From: Deroplatys truncata
Taxonomy: Eukaryota; Arthropoda; Insecta; Mantodea; Mantidae
Assembly (NCBI GenBank): GCA_030765065.1
Contig: CM060978.1
Span: 58,618,421 to 58,682,420 of the forward strand
Direction of reading: 5' to 3'
DNA: 64,000 nt
Position 1 is the stretch's first letter. Every line of letters starts with the position of its first letter. Position numbers and translations under genes: made by a program. This document shows positions 20,315 to 32,538 of the stretch, one piece after another. The notes under the pieces are model-generated. The model did not search any database, was not told the DNA's origin, and saw nothing but the letters and a program-made list of their open reading frames with translations.

Positions 20315-21138
20315 TTACTTTCTCTGCTACGTGTAGTAAGTAGGGGAAATATTGTATTCCACCCAAAAATTCGATACCGAGATTTTACCAGAAGTACATG
20401 TTTTGAGACCCCTGAAAAAAAAAAGAATTTTTAGAAAAAGGTCTGTGTGTGTGTGTGTGTGTGCGCGCGCGCGCGCGCCTGTGCCTGTGAGCAGCATAAC
20501 TCAAAAACGAAAGGTCGGATAAATACCAAACTTGGTATTTCAGTTCAATATGTTTCAAAGATGCGATATGAAGATTTTCAAGAAAATATGCCCACCTCAG
20601 ATTGCCCTTTACAGAGAACATTTTTAGAAAATGTTGATTTTCTCTAAAATGGCTCTAATGACTTTGATTAAAATGTTATATGTTTGAGATATTTTATAAC
20701 AAATAAAATGTACATCTTGAATTTTCTGGGAATGTCCCTAAAAGTTCTCTTCACTCTGAATGGCTTTTACATAACTAATAAACCGTAAGAGATATATAAA
20801 ATTTTGTACTAAAAAAATATAAATCTCGTTAAAACACACAATTTATTCACTATACATACCATTTCTTTGAATTTTCCAGTACTTATACTTTACTCAAATG
20901 GGAATTTATTATTCGTTTTTTTATGTCCTGGACATGCAAAGAGAATGGACTGCTTCACATAACAACCAGCTCTTAAAAGATTTGACTATCGCTTAAAGCC
21001 TACCATATTCTCCTTATACCTACAAGAAAATTAGCAATAAGATAGAGTCTGTAAATGTTTATCTGGATTAAAATGAAGTGGATGGAGAATAAGCGTTTGT
21101 AAAAATAGTTTGTACAAGAGTAGAAAATATCATCACAT
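20315..21138 (-). mobile_element. R1, minus, unit 1 of a five-unit array
   Basis: Right end TTACTTTCTCTGCTACGTGT at 20315; left end 'GTACAAGAGTAGAAAATATC' near 21130. Microsatellite at 20442-20479 is (GT)n passing into (GC)n. Clear but moderately diverged. Confidence 0.85.
20442..20479 (+). repeat. (GT)n(GC)n compound microsatellite
   Basis: GT units change to CG units half way, unlike the CA/CAGA tracts of other copies. Confidence 0.95.
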
Positions 21139-21773
21139 ATTTTTACTTTCTCTACTACGTATAGTAAGTAGGGGAAGTATTGTATTCCACCCAAAAATTC
21201 GATACCGAGATTTCACCGGAAATACATGTTTTGAGATCCCCTGAATCCAAAAAAAAACACTTTTGGAAACATGTCCGTGTGTGTGTGTGTGTGTCTGTGT
21301 GTCTGTCTGTGAACAGCATAACTCAGAAACGAACAGTCGGATAAACACCAAACTTGGTATTTAGGTTCAGTATCTTCCAAGGATGCGACACAAAAGTTTT
21401 CAAGAAAATACCCCTACCCCAAATTACCCTTTACATGGAAGATTTTTCGAAAATTTTAATTTTCTCAAAAACGGCTCTAACGATTTTGATTAAAATATCA
21501 TATGTTTACGATATTTTTATGACAAATAAAATTTATATCTTGAATTTCCTGGGAATGTCTCCAAACGTATTCTTTATTGCGAACGACTTTTGCATAATTG
21601 GTAAACCTTACGGGATAGACAAAATTCTACTACAGAAAAAATGTAGATCGCGTTAAAATACACAATTTATGTCATATACATTTTTTTTGTTGAGTGAAAC
21701 ATTTTCGAGATATTGATTGTTATTACCTTAAATTTTTCAATACTTATTTTCTCAAATGGGAATTCGTATTCAT
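21139..21773 (-). mobile_element. R1, minus, unit 2 of the array (left-truncated)
   Basis: From TTTTTACTTTCTCTACTACG to 'GGGAATTCGTATTCATT', where the next unit's right end follows immediately. Confidence 0.88.
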
Positions 21774-22515
21774 TTTTTACTTTCTCTACTACGTATAGTA
21801 AGTAGGGGAAGTATTGCATTCCACCCAAAAATTCGATACAGAGATTTTACCGGAAATACATGTTTTGAGACACCCTGAATCCAAAAAAAAGCATTTTTGG
21901 AAACATGTCCGTGTGTGTGTCTGTGTGTGTGTGTGTCTGTGTGTCTGTGAACAGCATAACTCACAAACGAACAGTCGAATAAACACCAAACTTGGTATTT
22001 AGGTTCAGTATCTTCCAGAGATGCGACACGAAGGTTTTCAACAAAATCCTCCACCCCAGATTACCCTTTACATGGAACATTTTTCGAAAATTTTAATTTT
22101 CTCATAAATGACTAACGATTTTAATTAAAATATCATATATTTAAGATACTTTCATGACAAATAAAATGTATATCTTGAATTTTCTGGGAATGTCTCCAAA
22201 AGTATTCTTCATTGTGAACGACTTTTGCATAACTGGTAAACCATAAGAGATAGACAAAAGTTTACAACACAACAAATGTAGCTCGCGTTAAAATACACAA
22301 TTTATGCCATATACATTTTTTTTCGCTGAGTGAACCATTTTCGAGATATTCTTGTTATTTCCTTAAATCTTCCAATATATTTTACTCAAATGGGAATTCG
22401 TTATTCATTTTTTTTGTCTTGGATATGCAAAGAGTATTAATCTGTGGCAAAGATAATGGTGCTCCACATAGCAACCAGCTATTAAGAGATATGTCAATTC
22501 TTAAAGACTACTGTA
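21774..22515 (-). mobile_element. R1, minus, unit 3 of the array
   Basis: Starts TTTTTACTTTCTCTACTACG. Beyond the usual internal joint it continues into a variant left part ('GCAAAGAGTATTAATCTGTG', 'TAAAGACTACTGTA') and is cut off by unit 4. Confidence 0.85.
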
Positions 22516-23389
22516 TTTTTACTTTCTCTACTACGTATAGTAAGTAGGGGAAGTATTGCATTCCACCCAAAAATTCGATACCGAGATTTCACGGAAATAC
22601 ACGTTTTGAGACCTCCTGAATCCAAAAAAAGCATTTTTGGAAACATGTCTGTGTGTGTGTGCGTGCGTGTATGTGTCTGTGTGTCTGTGAACAGCATAAC
22701 TCAAAAACGAACAGTCGGATAAGCACCAAATTTGGTATTTAGATTCAGTATCTTCCAGAGATGCGACACGAAGGTTTTCAACAAAATCCTCCCTCCCCAG
22801 ACTACCCTTTACAAGGAAGATTTTTCGAAAATTTTAATTTTCTCAAAAATGGCTCTAAAGATTTTGATGAAAATATCATATGTTTAAGATAATGTCATGA
22901 GAAATGAAATGTATATCTGGAATTTTCTTGGAATGTCTCTAAAAGTATTTTTCATTGTGAACGACTTTTGTATAACTGATAAACCATAAGATATAGACAA
23001 AATTTTGCTACACAAAAAATGTAGATCGCGTTAAAATACACAACTTATGTCATATACATTTCTTTTGTTGAGTTAACCGTTTTCGAGATATTGCTTGTTA
23101 TTTCCTTAAATTTTCCAATACTTATACTTTTTCTCAAATTCGTTATTCATTTTTTTTATGTCCTGGACATGCAAAGGAGAATGGAATGCGCCACATAGCA
23201 ACCAGCGTTAAAATATTTGACTATCGCTTAAAACCTAGGATATTCCCCTTGCATCTATAAGAAAATTAGCAATAAGATTGACATCTCGATATCTCGATTA
23301 ACATGAAGCATATGGAGAATAAGCATTTGTAAAAATATTTTGTACAAGAGTAGAGAAAGTCATGTGAGTGTAACACATCAGATTTCTTT
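22516..23389 (-). mobile_element. R1, minus, unit 4 of the array, full length
   Basis: Complete, from the stem-loop end to GAGTGTAACACATCAGATTT. The left region carries a doubled 'ATCTCGATATCTCGATTAAC'. Confidence 0.88.
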
Positions 23390-23669
23390 TCTTGGATATG
23401 CAAAGAGTATTAATCTGTGGAAAAGGGAATGGTGCTGCACCTAGCAACCAGCTATTAAGAGATATGTATGTGCTGAAAGGCTACTGTATTTCGATACTGC
23501 CCTTGTAAATATATATTTCCCTTACATCTACAAGAAAATTAGCAATAAGATAGAGTCTACAAATGTTTATCTCGATTAACATGAAGTAGATGGAGAATAA
23601 GTGTTTGTAAAAATAGTTTGTACAGGAGTAGAGAAAGTCATGTGAGTGTAACACATCAGATTTTTTTAA
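23390..23669 (-). mobile_element. R1, minus, unit 5 of the array (left part only)
   Basis: Begins 'TTCTTGGATATGCAAAGAGT' and ends GTAACACATCAGATTTTTTT. It carries the same variant left part as unit 3. Confidence 0.8.
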
Positions 23670-24248
23670 TATGGATATCTGGTGTACATATTGCACATTA
23701 AACTCTGCTGCATTAAAATTTCTCAGATGGTTATTTTCAGATCTCCAGGCATTTACGTCACAGTCTCCAGAAGACGTGCGTGTGTTTGTTTAAAGAACTT
23801 AAAACAAACGCTTTCTCTTGTAAATATTCATCCTGCTTAACTAGATTCATTGCATATTAAGTACTATGTACGCCTTCTATAGTGCTGCAGTAATTTACCT
23901 GCATCTTGGAGTTTATCACGAGCTAATTATGCAACGCCGCGACCTGTTTGGTTAACCAAAGCTGGGCTATTAATTGACACACACACACATAGGCGCACTG
24001 CGGTCCTTTGCCAGCACTATGCGCTTAGAAAACAATTAGTTTAATACGCCGATATTGCGCGCTATTATATGTAGCTTTAGAAGGCGCTGAGTACATTGAC
24101 CTCTTTCATATTGGGATCAATGATTGTCCCTATAGGAGGCCGTGGATTGTGGCCATATCGTTACCTCAAAATTAAACGCTTTTATAACCAGCGTTCATGA
24201 ATTATTAAACTCTTGGATGTAAAAAGGGAAAATATCGAGAGTACAGCA
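23670..24248. other. Nothing recognised
   Basis: Apart from a short CACACACACACA tract at about 23979, no repeat or gene features are seen. Confidence 0.45.
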
Positions 24249-25059
24249 AAAAAAATATGATGTGTTATGCTCACATGAACTTCTCCTCTTCTATATAAAC
24301 TATTTTTCAAACGCTATTCTTCATCTACTTCATCTTAATCGAGATATCGAAATGTTAATATTATTGCTAATTTTCTTGTAGGTGCATGGGGAATTGGTAG
24401 GCTTTAAGCGATAGTCAAATATTTTAAGAGCTGGTTGCTATGTGGAGTATTCCATTCGCTTTGCATTACCAGGACAAAAAAAAAATGAATAACGAATTTA
24501 AGAAAAAGAATAACTATTGGAAAATTTAAGGGAATAACAAGCAATATCTCGAAAATGGTTCACTCAACAACAAAAATGTATATGTCATAAATTGTGTATT
24601 TTAACGCGATCTACATTTTTTGTGTAGTAAAAGTAAGTCTATCTCTTATGGTTTACCAGTTATGCAAAAGTGGTTCACAATGAAGAATACTTTTAGAGAC
24701 TTTCCCAGAAAATTTGAGATATACATTTCATTTGTCATGAAAATATCTTAAACATGTGATATTTTAATCAAAATCGTTAGAGCCATTTTTGAGAAAATTA
24801 AAATTTTAGAAAAATTTTCCTTCTTGTCGCATCTCTGGAAGATACTGAACCTAAATACCAAGTTTGGTGTTTATCAGACTGTTCGTTTCTGAGTTATGCT
24901 GTTCACACACAGACACACACACGGATATATTTCCAAAAATGCTTTTTTATGTATTCAGGGGGTCTCAAAACATATATTTCCGGTGAAATCTCGGTATCGA
25001 ATTTTTGGGTGGAATACAATACTTCCCCTACTTACTATACGTAGTACAGAAGGTAAAAA
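24249..25059 (+). mobile_element. R1, plus, unit 1 of a tandem pair
   Basis: From AATATGATGTGTTATGCTCA to 'ACGTAGTACAGAAGGTAAAA'. A small deletion removes the usual CCATGTAAAGGG segment near 24822. Confidence 0.85.
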
Positions 25060-25597
25060 TGTATGTGACATAAATTGCGTGTTTTAACGAGATCTACATT
25101 TTTTGTGCAGTAAAATACTGTCTCTTACGGTTTTGCAGTTATGCAAAAGTTATCCAGAATGAAGAGAACTTTTGAGGACATGCCTATAAAATTCATGTTA
25201 GACATTTCATTTTCCATAAAAATATCTTAAACATATGATACTTCAACAAAAACCGTTAGAAGCATTTTTGAGACATCAATATTTTCAAACTGTTCCATGT
25301 AAAGGATGGTCTGGGGTTAGTGGATTTTCATGGAAATGTTCATGTCGCATCTTTGAAAGATACTGAACCTAAATACCAAGTTTGCTATTTATTCAACTTT
25401 TCGTTTTTGAGTTATGCTGTTCACAGTCATACAGTTACATAGACGCACAGACACACACACCGGGCCGTTTTCCCAAAATCTCTTTTTTTTATTCAGAGCA
25501 CCTCAAAACATGTATTTCCGGCGAAATCTCGGTATTGAATTTTTGGGTGTAATGCAGTACTTCCCCTACTTGGGACATGTAGTAGAGAAACTAAAAG
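25060..25597 (+). mobile_element. R1, plus, unit 2 of a tandem pair (left-truncated)
   Basis: Follows at 'ATGTATGTGACATAAATTGC', further into the element than in other arrays, and ends 'GTAGTAGAGAAACTAAAA'. More diverged than unit 1. Confidence 0.8.
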
Positions 25598-25794
25598 TGT
25601 GAGAACACTAAACAAAATATTCGATGTTTTACATTCACATGATTTTCCCTATCCGTTACAATTCAAAGATATATTACGTATTATATAATACACGATTCTT
25701 CAGCACACAATATGTTTTTGTGTAGAAATAGCTTCAAATTAGGCAAGAGCTCAAGCATATAATAATTATACACTGTTAAAATCCCTTGCATTTT

Positions 25795-26625
25795 AAAGAA
25801 TCTGGTTTGCTACACTCACATGACCTTCTCTACTCTTGTACAAACGCTTATTCTCCATCTATTTCATGTTAATTGAGATAAACATTTACAGAAACTATCT
25901 TATTGTTACTTTTCTTGTACATGCAAGGGGAATATGGTAGGTTTTAAGCGATAGTCAAATCTATTAAGAGCTGGTTGCTATGTGAAGCATTCCATTCTCT
26001 TTGCATGTTTAGGACATTAAATAAAAAAATAACAAATTCCCATTTGAAAATATTAGAAAATTCAAACAAAGAATATCTAGGAAATGGTTTACTGGACAGC
26101 AAAAAGTGTGTATGACATAAATTGTGTGTTTTAACGAGATCTACGTTTCTTGTGTACTAAAATTTTGTCTGTCTTTTACGGCTTACTAGTTATACAAAAG
26201 TCGTTCGCGTGAAGAGGAATTTTGGGGACATTCCCAGAAAATTCAAGATATACATTTGATTTGTCATAAAATATCTTAAACATAAGATATTTTAATCTGA
26301 TATGTTTTAGAAAACAAAAATTTTGATGAATGTTCCATGTAAAAGGTATTATGGGGTGGGTGGATTTTCTTATACATCTTCGTGTCGCATCCTTGGAAGA
26401 TACTAAAGTCAAATACCAACTTTGTTATTAATCGGAATTTTCGTTTTTGAGTTATGTTCTTCACAGACAGACAGACAGACAAACACAATCGTGGACATGT
26501 TTCCAAAATGATTTTTTGAAATCAGGCCACTTCAAAACATGTATTTCTGATGAAATATCGGTGTTGAATTTTTTTGGTGGAATGCAATATTTCCCCCCTC
26601 CCTTACTACACATAGTAGAGAAAGC
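25795..26625 (+). mobile_element. R1, plus, diverged full length
   Basis: From 'AATCTGGTTTGCTACACTCA' to 'CACATAGTAGAGAAAGCGG'. The microsatellite has shifted to CAGA units (CAGACAGACAGACAGACAAA at about 26463). Confidence 0.82.
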
Positions 26626-26982
26626 GGTTTCCAGTGTGTCCTGGAGTTTACATTACTTATAATGCGCATAGTCTATTTCTATAAAAGTAAAATTTCTTTG
26701 AGTTTAGTGCTATTGCCATATAATGACACTCCAGAAAAAAAAATCGAACAATGCATGGTATCCATATATGTTTGGTATACCTATCACCCAGGAATTTTAT
26801 TAAAAATACTTCGCAAAAGATATGTTAGACTTCTTAATATTTTACACACATGTCCTATATGAGAATGCCAAGCCAACTATGGATGCAAGTGTATTGCTAA
26901 TAATTCAACATCTGGAATTATTATAGTTAGAATAGCGTTGGTATAGAATTCTTAGAGAATGTGATGTGAATGTATTACTTCA
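26626..26982. other. Nothing recognised
   Basis: AT-rich. A short plus-strand open frame at 26662-26862 has no support as a gene. Confidence 0.4.
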
Positions 26983-27803
26983 TATTTTTACTTTCTCTAC
27001 CACATACCAGTAGGTATTGCATTTCACCCCAAAAATTTTATATCGAGATTTCACCTGAAATACATGTTTTGAGGCCCCTGAATCCAAATAAAGCATTTTG
27101 TGTGTGTTACTGTGAACAGCAAAACTCAACAATGCAAATTTGGATAAACACCAAACTTGGCATTTGGGTTTAGTATCATCCAAAGATGCGACTCAAAGAT
27201 TTTTAAGCTGCCCCAAACTACCTTTTGCATAAAAATTTTTCGAATTTCTTTATTTTCTAAAAAAATTCTGTAGCAATTTGGATTAAAATATCATATATGA
27301 AAGATATTTACATAAAAAACACAATGTGTATCTTGAATTTTCTAGGAATAGCCTATAAAGTTCTCTTCATTCGGAAAGAATTTTGTTTAATCTTATATAA
27401 CTGGTAAACGTTAAGCGATAAACTAAAATGAACTACACAAAAAATGGAGATCTCTTTAAAACACACAATTTATTTTCAATAACTTTTATTGTAGCATCAG
27501 CCATTTCCATGGTATCCGTTATTAATGCTTCGATTGTTCGATACTTGTCATTCTTTTTGTCATCGATTTTCAGTTGTTTCGCGCTATGTCATGGAAACAG
27601 TATGGAATTTTAAGGCCAGCATACAGCGTCCAATTCTTAAACATTTGACTATCGCTGTTCCCTTTGTATCCATAACGTCTGTAAGGTAGCTTTGGATTAA
27701 AATTACGTAGATAGGAAAATAAGCTTTAGTAAGTATAGTTTGTATACCCATAAATAAACAATAGAGGGTAAGGAAAGGCAAGTGGATGTGTCGCATCAGA
27801 TTG
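26983..27803 (-). mobile_element. Old R1, minus
   Basis: Right end TTTTTACTTTCTCTACCACA; left end GTGTCGCATCAGATTG. Microsatellite nearly lost (TGTGTGTGTTACTGTG). Older subfamily sequence in the left part (TAATAAACAATAGAGGGTAA). Confidence 0.75.
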
Positions 27804-28213
27804 TTATAGTTATAATTCTGCTTACGCTGTGCATACTCGTGGAGCGTTTAAAATGCGTAATAATTGTTATTTCAGTATTGATTGTCAGAGTGAATTGCGC
27901 ACCGCATAGGCTGGTTTCCGACAGAATGATGGAGTGCATCCCTGAGGGAACGTGAAGCACGGAGACATTAAAATACAAGAAACCATAACCACTTGACAGA
28001 GATAAGATGCTGAGTGCGGGGTCACATTTCAAGTCTGCTAGGGCATCCAATTTAACACAAGACTGAGGGAACGTTTAGCTCGACAGTGTAATGAACTTGC
28101 TCATTTTTCTTCCACCCTCTGTCACGTCACGATGCGGTTCAACGAATGCTTGCAACACCCTGCACGCAATATTCGCATATCCAGTAGTACTGGGTTCGAT
28201 CACTGCTGCACTT
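27804..28213. other. Nothing recognised
   Basis: No repeat match and no supported coding sequence. Confidence 0.4.
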
Positions 28214-28331
28214 TAAGTATGTATTACTTTCTGCTCTACGTACCTAGTACTAAGCGCGAAGTATTGTATTTCACCTAAAAATTCGACATAGAGATTTAAC
28301 GGAAAATTTGTGTCTTGAGGCTCCTTAAATG
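28214..28331 (-). mobile_element. R1 right-end scrap, minus
   Basis: 'ACTTTCTGCTCTACGTACCT' to 'TTGAGGCTCCTTAAATG', a decayed right block only. Confidence 0.6.
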
Positions 28332-28757
28332 AAAAAAAATCTGATGTGTTACACTCATATGACTTTCTCTACTCTTGTACAAACTATTTTTGCAAACGCC
28401 TATTCTCCATATGCTTCATGTTAATCGAGATGTTAATCTTATTGCTAATTTTTTTGTAGATAGGGGAATGTGTTGGTAAAGGGTAATCTGGGGCGGGGGG
28501 ATTTTCTTGAAAACCTTCGTGTCGCATCTCTGGAAGATACTGAACCTAAATACCAAGTTTGGTGTTTATCCGACTATTCGTTTCTGAGTTATGCTGTTCA
28601 CAGACACACACAGGCGCACACACGGACATGTTTCCAAAAATGCTTTTTTTGGATTCAGGTAGCCTCAAAACATGTATTTTCGGTGAAATCTCGGTATCGA
28701 ATTTTTGGATGGAATACAATACTTCCCCTACTTACTATACGTAATAGAGAAGGTACA
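28332..28757 (+). mobile_element. R1, plus, internally deleted
   Basis: Intact left end (ATCTGATGTGTTACACTCAT) and right end (CTATACGTAATAGAGAAGGT). About 400 bp are missing at 28470, between 'TTTTTTTGTAGATAGGGG' and 'GGTAAAGGGTAATCTGG'. The second internally deleted copy of this kind in the window. Confidence 0.88.
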
Positions 28758-28769
28758 AAAATAGAAAAA

Positions 28770-29227
28770 AGCACGTGTGTGTAAGTGTGTTTGTGTGTGC
28801 GTGGGTGCGCCTGTGTAACGAACTTTCAGATAAATACCAAATTTGACATTTAACTGGGACACAAAGTTTAAAAAAATCTCCACACCCTGATTTTGAATAA
28901 AATAACACATAAGAAATTTTGTATAATTTCGTTTATGTGTTGAATCCTAAGAGATAGACAAAAACATACTACATAAAAAACGTAAACATTTTTAAAATAT
29001 ATAATTTATTTCAAATAAAATTTTTGTAGCATCATACATTTCCGAGATACCTACTATTATTGAGTTTTCAAGTGCCATCGCTATTCGGTTGTTTCTCGGA
29101 ATGTCATGGAAAGAAAGTGGAATTTCAACGCGACTATATAGCAATCATCATCTTCAATTCGGTTTTCTCTATTCCCCTTGAACTATTTCTGCAAAGGTTT
29201 ATCTCGATTAAGGTGAAATAAATATAT
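28770..29227 (-). mobile_element. Decayed R1, minus
   Basis: A GT/GC microsatellite at 28776-28815, then ACGAACTTTCAGATAAATAC and 'GGAATGTCATGGAAAGAAAG', which match old minus copies. Both ends are eroded. Confidence 0.55.
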
Positions 29228-30016
29228 AGAAAAATCTGATGTAATACATTCACATTACTTTCTCTACTCTAGTGGATATACAAGCTGTTCTTACTAAAGC
29301 TTATTTTTTCTATATAAACACATTTAACCCAAATAAAGCCTTGCAGAAATAGCTACATTACACATATCGTTATAAATACAAACAGAACAGCGATAGTCAA
29401 GTTTTTAAGAACTGGAGGTTATATGCAAGCCTTAAAATTCCATACTGTTTCCATGCAATCGTGAGAAAAACTGAAAATCGATAGTCCTTAAAATAATGTG
29501 TTGCACAATTCAAATCTTTAATAAAAAATATCTCAGAAACGGCTTATGCAACAAAAAACGTATTTGAAGTCGTCTATCGCTAAGGCTTACAAGTTATACA
29601 AGATTATATAAAATTTCTTTCGAATACAGAGGACTTCCTAGGCTATTTCCAGTAAATTCAAGATATACATTTTATTTGCCAGCTAAATGTGCTTAAAATA
29701 AGATATTTTAATCCAAATCGTTAAAAGCCATTTTTTAGAAAATAAAACATTTTGAAAAATGCTCCATGTAAAGGGTAGTTTGGGATCGGGGGATTTTGTT
29801 GAATATCTTCATGCCGCATCCTTGGAAGATACTAAACTTAAATACCAAGTTTTATTTATCCGACTTTTCGTTTTTGTGTAATGCTGTTCAAAGACAGACA
29901 CACAGATACACAGACGAACATGCTTCATAAATGCGTTATTTGGATTTTAGGCGCCTCAAAACCTGTATTTCCAGTGAAATCTTAGTACATAATTTTTTGA
30001 TGGACTGCAATACTTC
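29228..30016 (+). mobile_element. Old R1, plus
   Basis: AATCTGATGTAATACATTCA at the left and 'CAGTGAAATCTTAGTACATA' near the right, cut at 'CTGCAATACTTC' before the stem-loop. Older subfamily. Confidence 0.7.
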
Positions 30017-30410
30017 GTTAGAGCTATTTTTAGAAAATAAAAATAACGAAAAATGTTTTATGTAAGGGTTAGTTTGGGATGGAAGTATGTTTTTAAAAAT
30101 CTTCGTGTCATATTCTTGGAATACGCTTGTTTAAATACAAAGTTTGGTTTCGTGTTTGGATCATGTATTCTCTCTCCCCTCTCTCTTTCTCTCTCTCGCA
30201 CGCACACACACACACACACACACACACTCTCTTTCTCTAATTTGTATGGGCCTTATTTTATAAAAAAATGCTTTTCTTTTGGATACAGGAAGCCTCAAGG
30301 CATGTATTGAAGGTATGAATTCAAAGATGTAGTGCTGGGAAATCTCGGTATTGCATTTTTTGTGGAATAGTATGCTTCTTCTATTTACTATAGGCAAATA
30401 GTAGAGAAAG
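30017..30410 (+). mobile_element. Old R1 right half, plus
   Basis: Joined to the previous copy at 'GTTAGAGCTATTTTTAG' and running to 'AAATAGTAGAGAAAGAAA'. Contains a compound CT/CA tract at 30170-30235. Confidence 0.7.
30170..30237 (+). repeat. (TC)n(CA)n(CT)n compound microsatellite
   Basis: CTCTCTTTCTCTCTCTCGCA then CA units then CTCTCTTTCTCT, at the R1 microsatellite position. Confidence 0.9.
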
Positions 30411-31290
30411 AAAAATCTGATGTGTTACACTCACATGACTTTCACTACTCTTGTACAAACTATTTTTACAAACGCTTATTCTCCATCTACTTCATGTTAA
30501 TCGAGATAAACATTTGTAGACTCTATCTTATTGCTAATTTTCTTGTAGATGTAAGGGGAATGTATATTTACGGGCAATTTAAGCACATACATATCTCTTA
30601 ATAGCCGGTTGCTATGTGCAGCACCATTCCCTTTCCCACAGATTAATACTCCTTGCATATCCAAGACAAAAAATGAATAACGAATTCTCATTTGAGAAAA
30701 TAAGTATTGAAAAATTTAAGGGAATAACAAGTAATATCTCGAAAATGGTTCACTCAACAAAAAATATGTATATGACATGAATTGTGTATTTTAACGCGAT
30801 CTACATTTTATGTGTAGTAAAATTTTGTCTATCTCTTATGGTTTACCAGTTATGCAAAATTCGTTCACAATGAAGAATACTTTTGGACACATTCCCAGGA
30901 AATTCAAGATATACATTTTATGTCATAAAATATCTTAAACATATGATATTTCAATCAAAATCGTTAGAGCCATTTTTGAGAAAAATAAAAGTTTTGAAAA
31001 ATCTTCCATGTAAAGGGTACTCTGGGGTGGGGGGATTTTCTTGAAAACCTTCATGTCGCATCCTTGGAAGATACTGAACCTAAATACCAAGTTTGGTGTT
31101 TATCCGACTGTTCGTTTCTGAGTTATGCTGTTCACAGACAGACACACACACACGGACATGTTTCCAAAAATGCTTTTTTTGGATTCAGGGGGTCTCAAAA
31201 CATGTATTTCCGGTGAAATCTCGGTATCGAATTTTTGGATGGAATACAATACTTCCCCTACTTACTACACGTAGTAGAGAAAGTAAAAAA
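30411..31290 (+). mobile_element. R1, plus, full length, younger subfamily
   Basis: AAAAATCTGATGTGTTACAC at the left and CTACACGTAGTAGAGAAAGT at the right. The left third has the variant found in array units 3 and 5 (ACATATCTCTTAATAGCCGG). Confidence 0.9.
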
Positions 31291-31369
31291 CAAATCATAT
31301 ATGAACACTCGTTCGACATTCTTTACTCCTTACAGATTATAAATAAACAAAATATTGAATTATACGAAA

Positions 31370-31511
31370 CTTGGAATCCAGCTTCTTCCAAGTTTGCAAC
31401 ATGAGGATTTTGACAACATTGCCCCTACCTCAAATTACCTCTTCAGCCGGATAATTTGAGGTAAGGGCAATGTTGTCAAAATCCTCGACTTGGAAGAAGC
31501 TGGAATCCAAG
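31370..31511. repeat. Near-perfect palindrome, arms 63-70 bp, 9-bp loop
   Basis: Left arm 31370-31439, loop 31440-31448, right arm 31449-31511. The right arm is the reverse complement of the left except for a 7-base gap, one extra base and a few substitutions. The arms resemble decayed R1 sequence around its 'GTGTCGCATC' segment. Single-stranded forms would fold into a long hairpin. Confidence 0.95.
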
Positions 31512-31574
31512 TTATGTATTAATCCAATATTTCATTTTTGAGTCATGCTTTCACTAACGCACACATATACCGTA

Positions 31575-31700
31575 CGAGTAGTAGAGGTCGTTAAGGCACG
31601 GACTCTTGAAAGGGAGTTTCATTGTTCAAATCCCGCAAGGACTGTCCTTCCTGACTGAGGTTCTCTCTAGGCTTTCATCAATCCACCAATACGTCAGTAT
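31575..31700 (+). repeat. SINE-E, tRNA-like head, plus
   Basis: 'GTCGTTAAGGCACGGACTCT' and ATTGTTCAAATCCCGCAAGG look like a class-II tRNA-type head. The better copy is at 43820-43965. Confidence 0.6.
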
Positions 31701-31794
31701 CCACAGACAATTGTCTTTGAGTCATATGTTCCCCCACAAAACCTTCTTCTTCTTCTTCTTTTTCTAGATTTTGGTGCAGGTTCCAGAAACCTGT

Positions 31795-31866
31795 ATGAAC
31801 ATGTATTTCCGGCGAAACTCCGATATCCAATGTTGGTTGGAATATAATACTTCCTCTACCCAAAAA
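31795..31866 (+). mobile_element. R1 right-block scrap, plus
   Basis: 'ACATGTATTTCCGGCGAAAC' to 'ATAATACTTCCTCTACCC'; stem-loop lost. Confidence 0.6.
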
Positions 31867-32162
31867 TAGATGAAAGGTAGGGCATTTATAACTGGCGCAA
31901 AGCTTCTGGAATCGTGACCTTGATTGCCACCCCAGCTGCCGAGCCTAGGAATGGTTTATGTTTAGCTTAATCAACGAAAGCGATATAATACCTTTGCTTA
32001 CTCACAGTGCGTAACACATACAGCCTGCATAGAAAGATTCTGCATCTGATTGTAATTTCAAAGAGAGCAGTATCTAAATAGTGTCCATTTTATATTTATT
32101 ATATTTATACCCTTGGCTCCCACGTTTTCAAAGTTAAGTGTAAGGTATTACATAGTCTGATG
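31867..32162. other. Nothing recognised
   Basis: No repeat or coding signal. Confidence 0.4.
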
Positions 32163-32530
32163 CAGTAATTTGTATCACAAATTACTTAAATGTAAATAAT
32201 GATTGTAATATGAATATGCATTTTTATGTGACATTGATTTCAGATGTTTATTGATTGTAAATATTGTTGGAAAGTAAATTTATAAGGCTTTACTGAAACT
32301 GTCAATAATAGCGCAATAATGCAGCGAGGGGGTGAGCTGTTTATCATTATTGGAAACGAGGAAGTTACGTAATGTTGGCGCGTTTTCGGTAGAAACTTCT
32401 GGAATGTGTTCTCCCTAAAACATATGTATTCATAATTTTCATTGGATATTAAAATAGACGCTAATGTTGGCGCGTTTTATTAGCCAATTGCAGTTCAGTT
32501 ATAATCTTTAGGCGTATCTGGATGAAGGGG

Positions 32531-32538
32531 TATAAATA
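32531..32538 (+). promoter_or_regulatory. TATA box of LTR-2 (plus)
   Basis: TATAAATA followed about 25 bases later by TCAGTCAGTC, a plausible insect initiator. Conserved in position with the minus copy. Confidence 0.55.
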
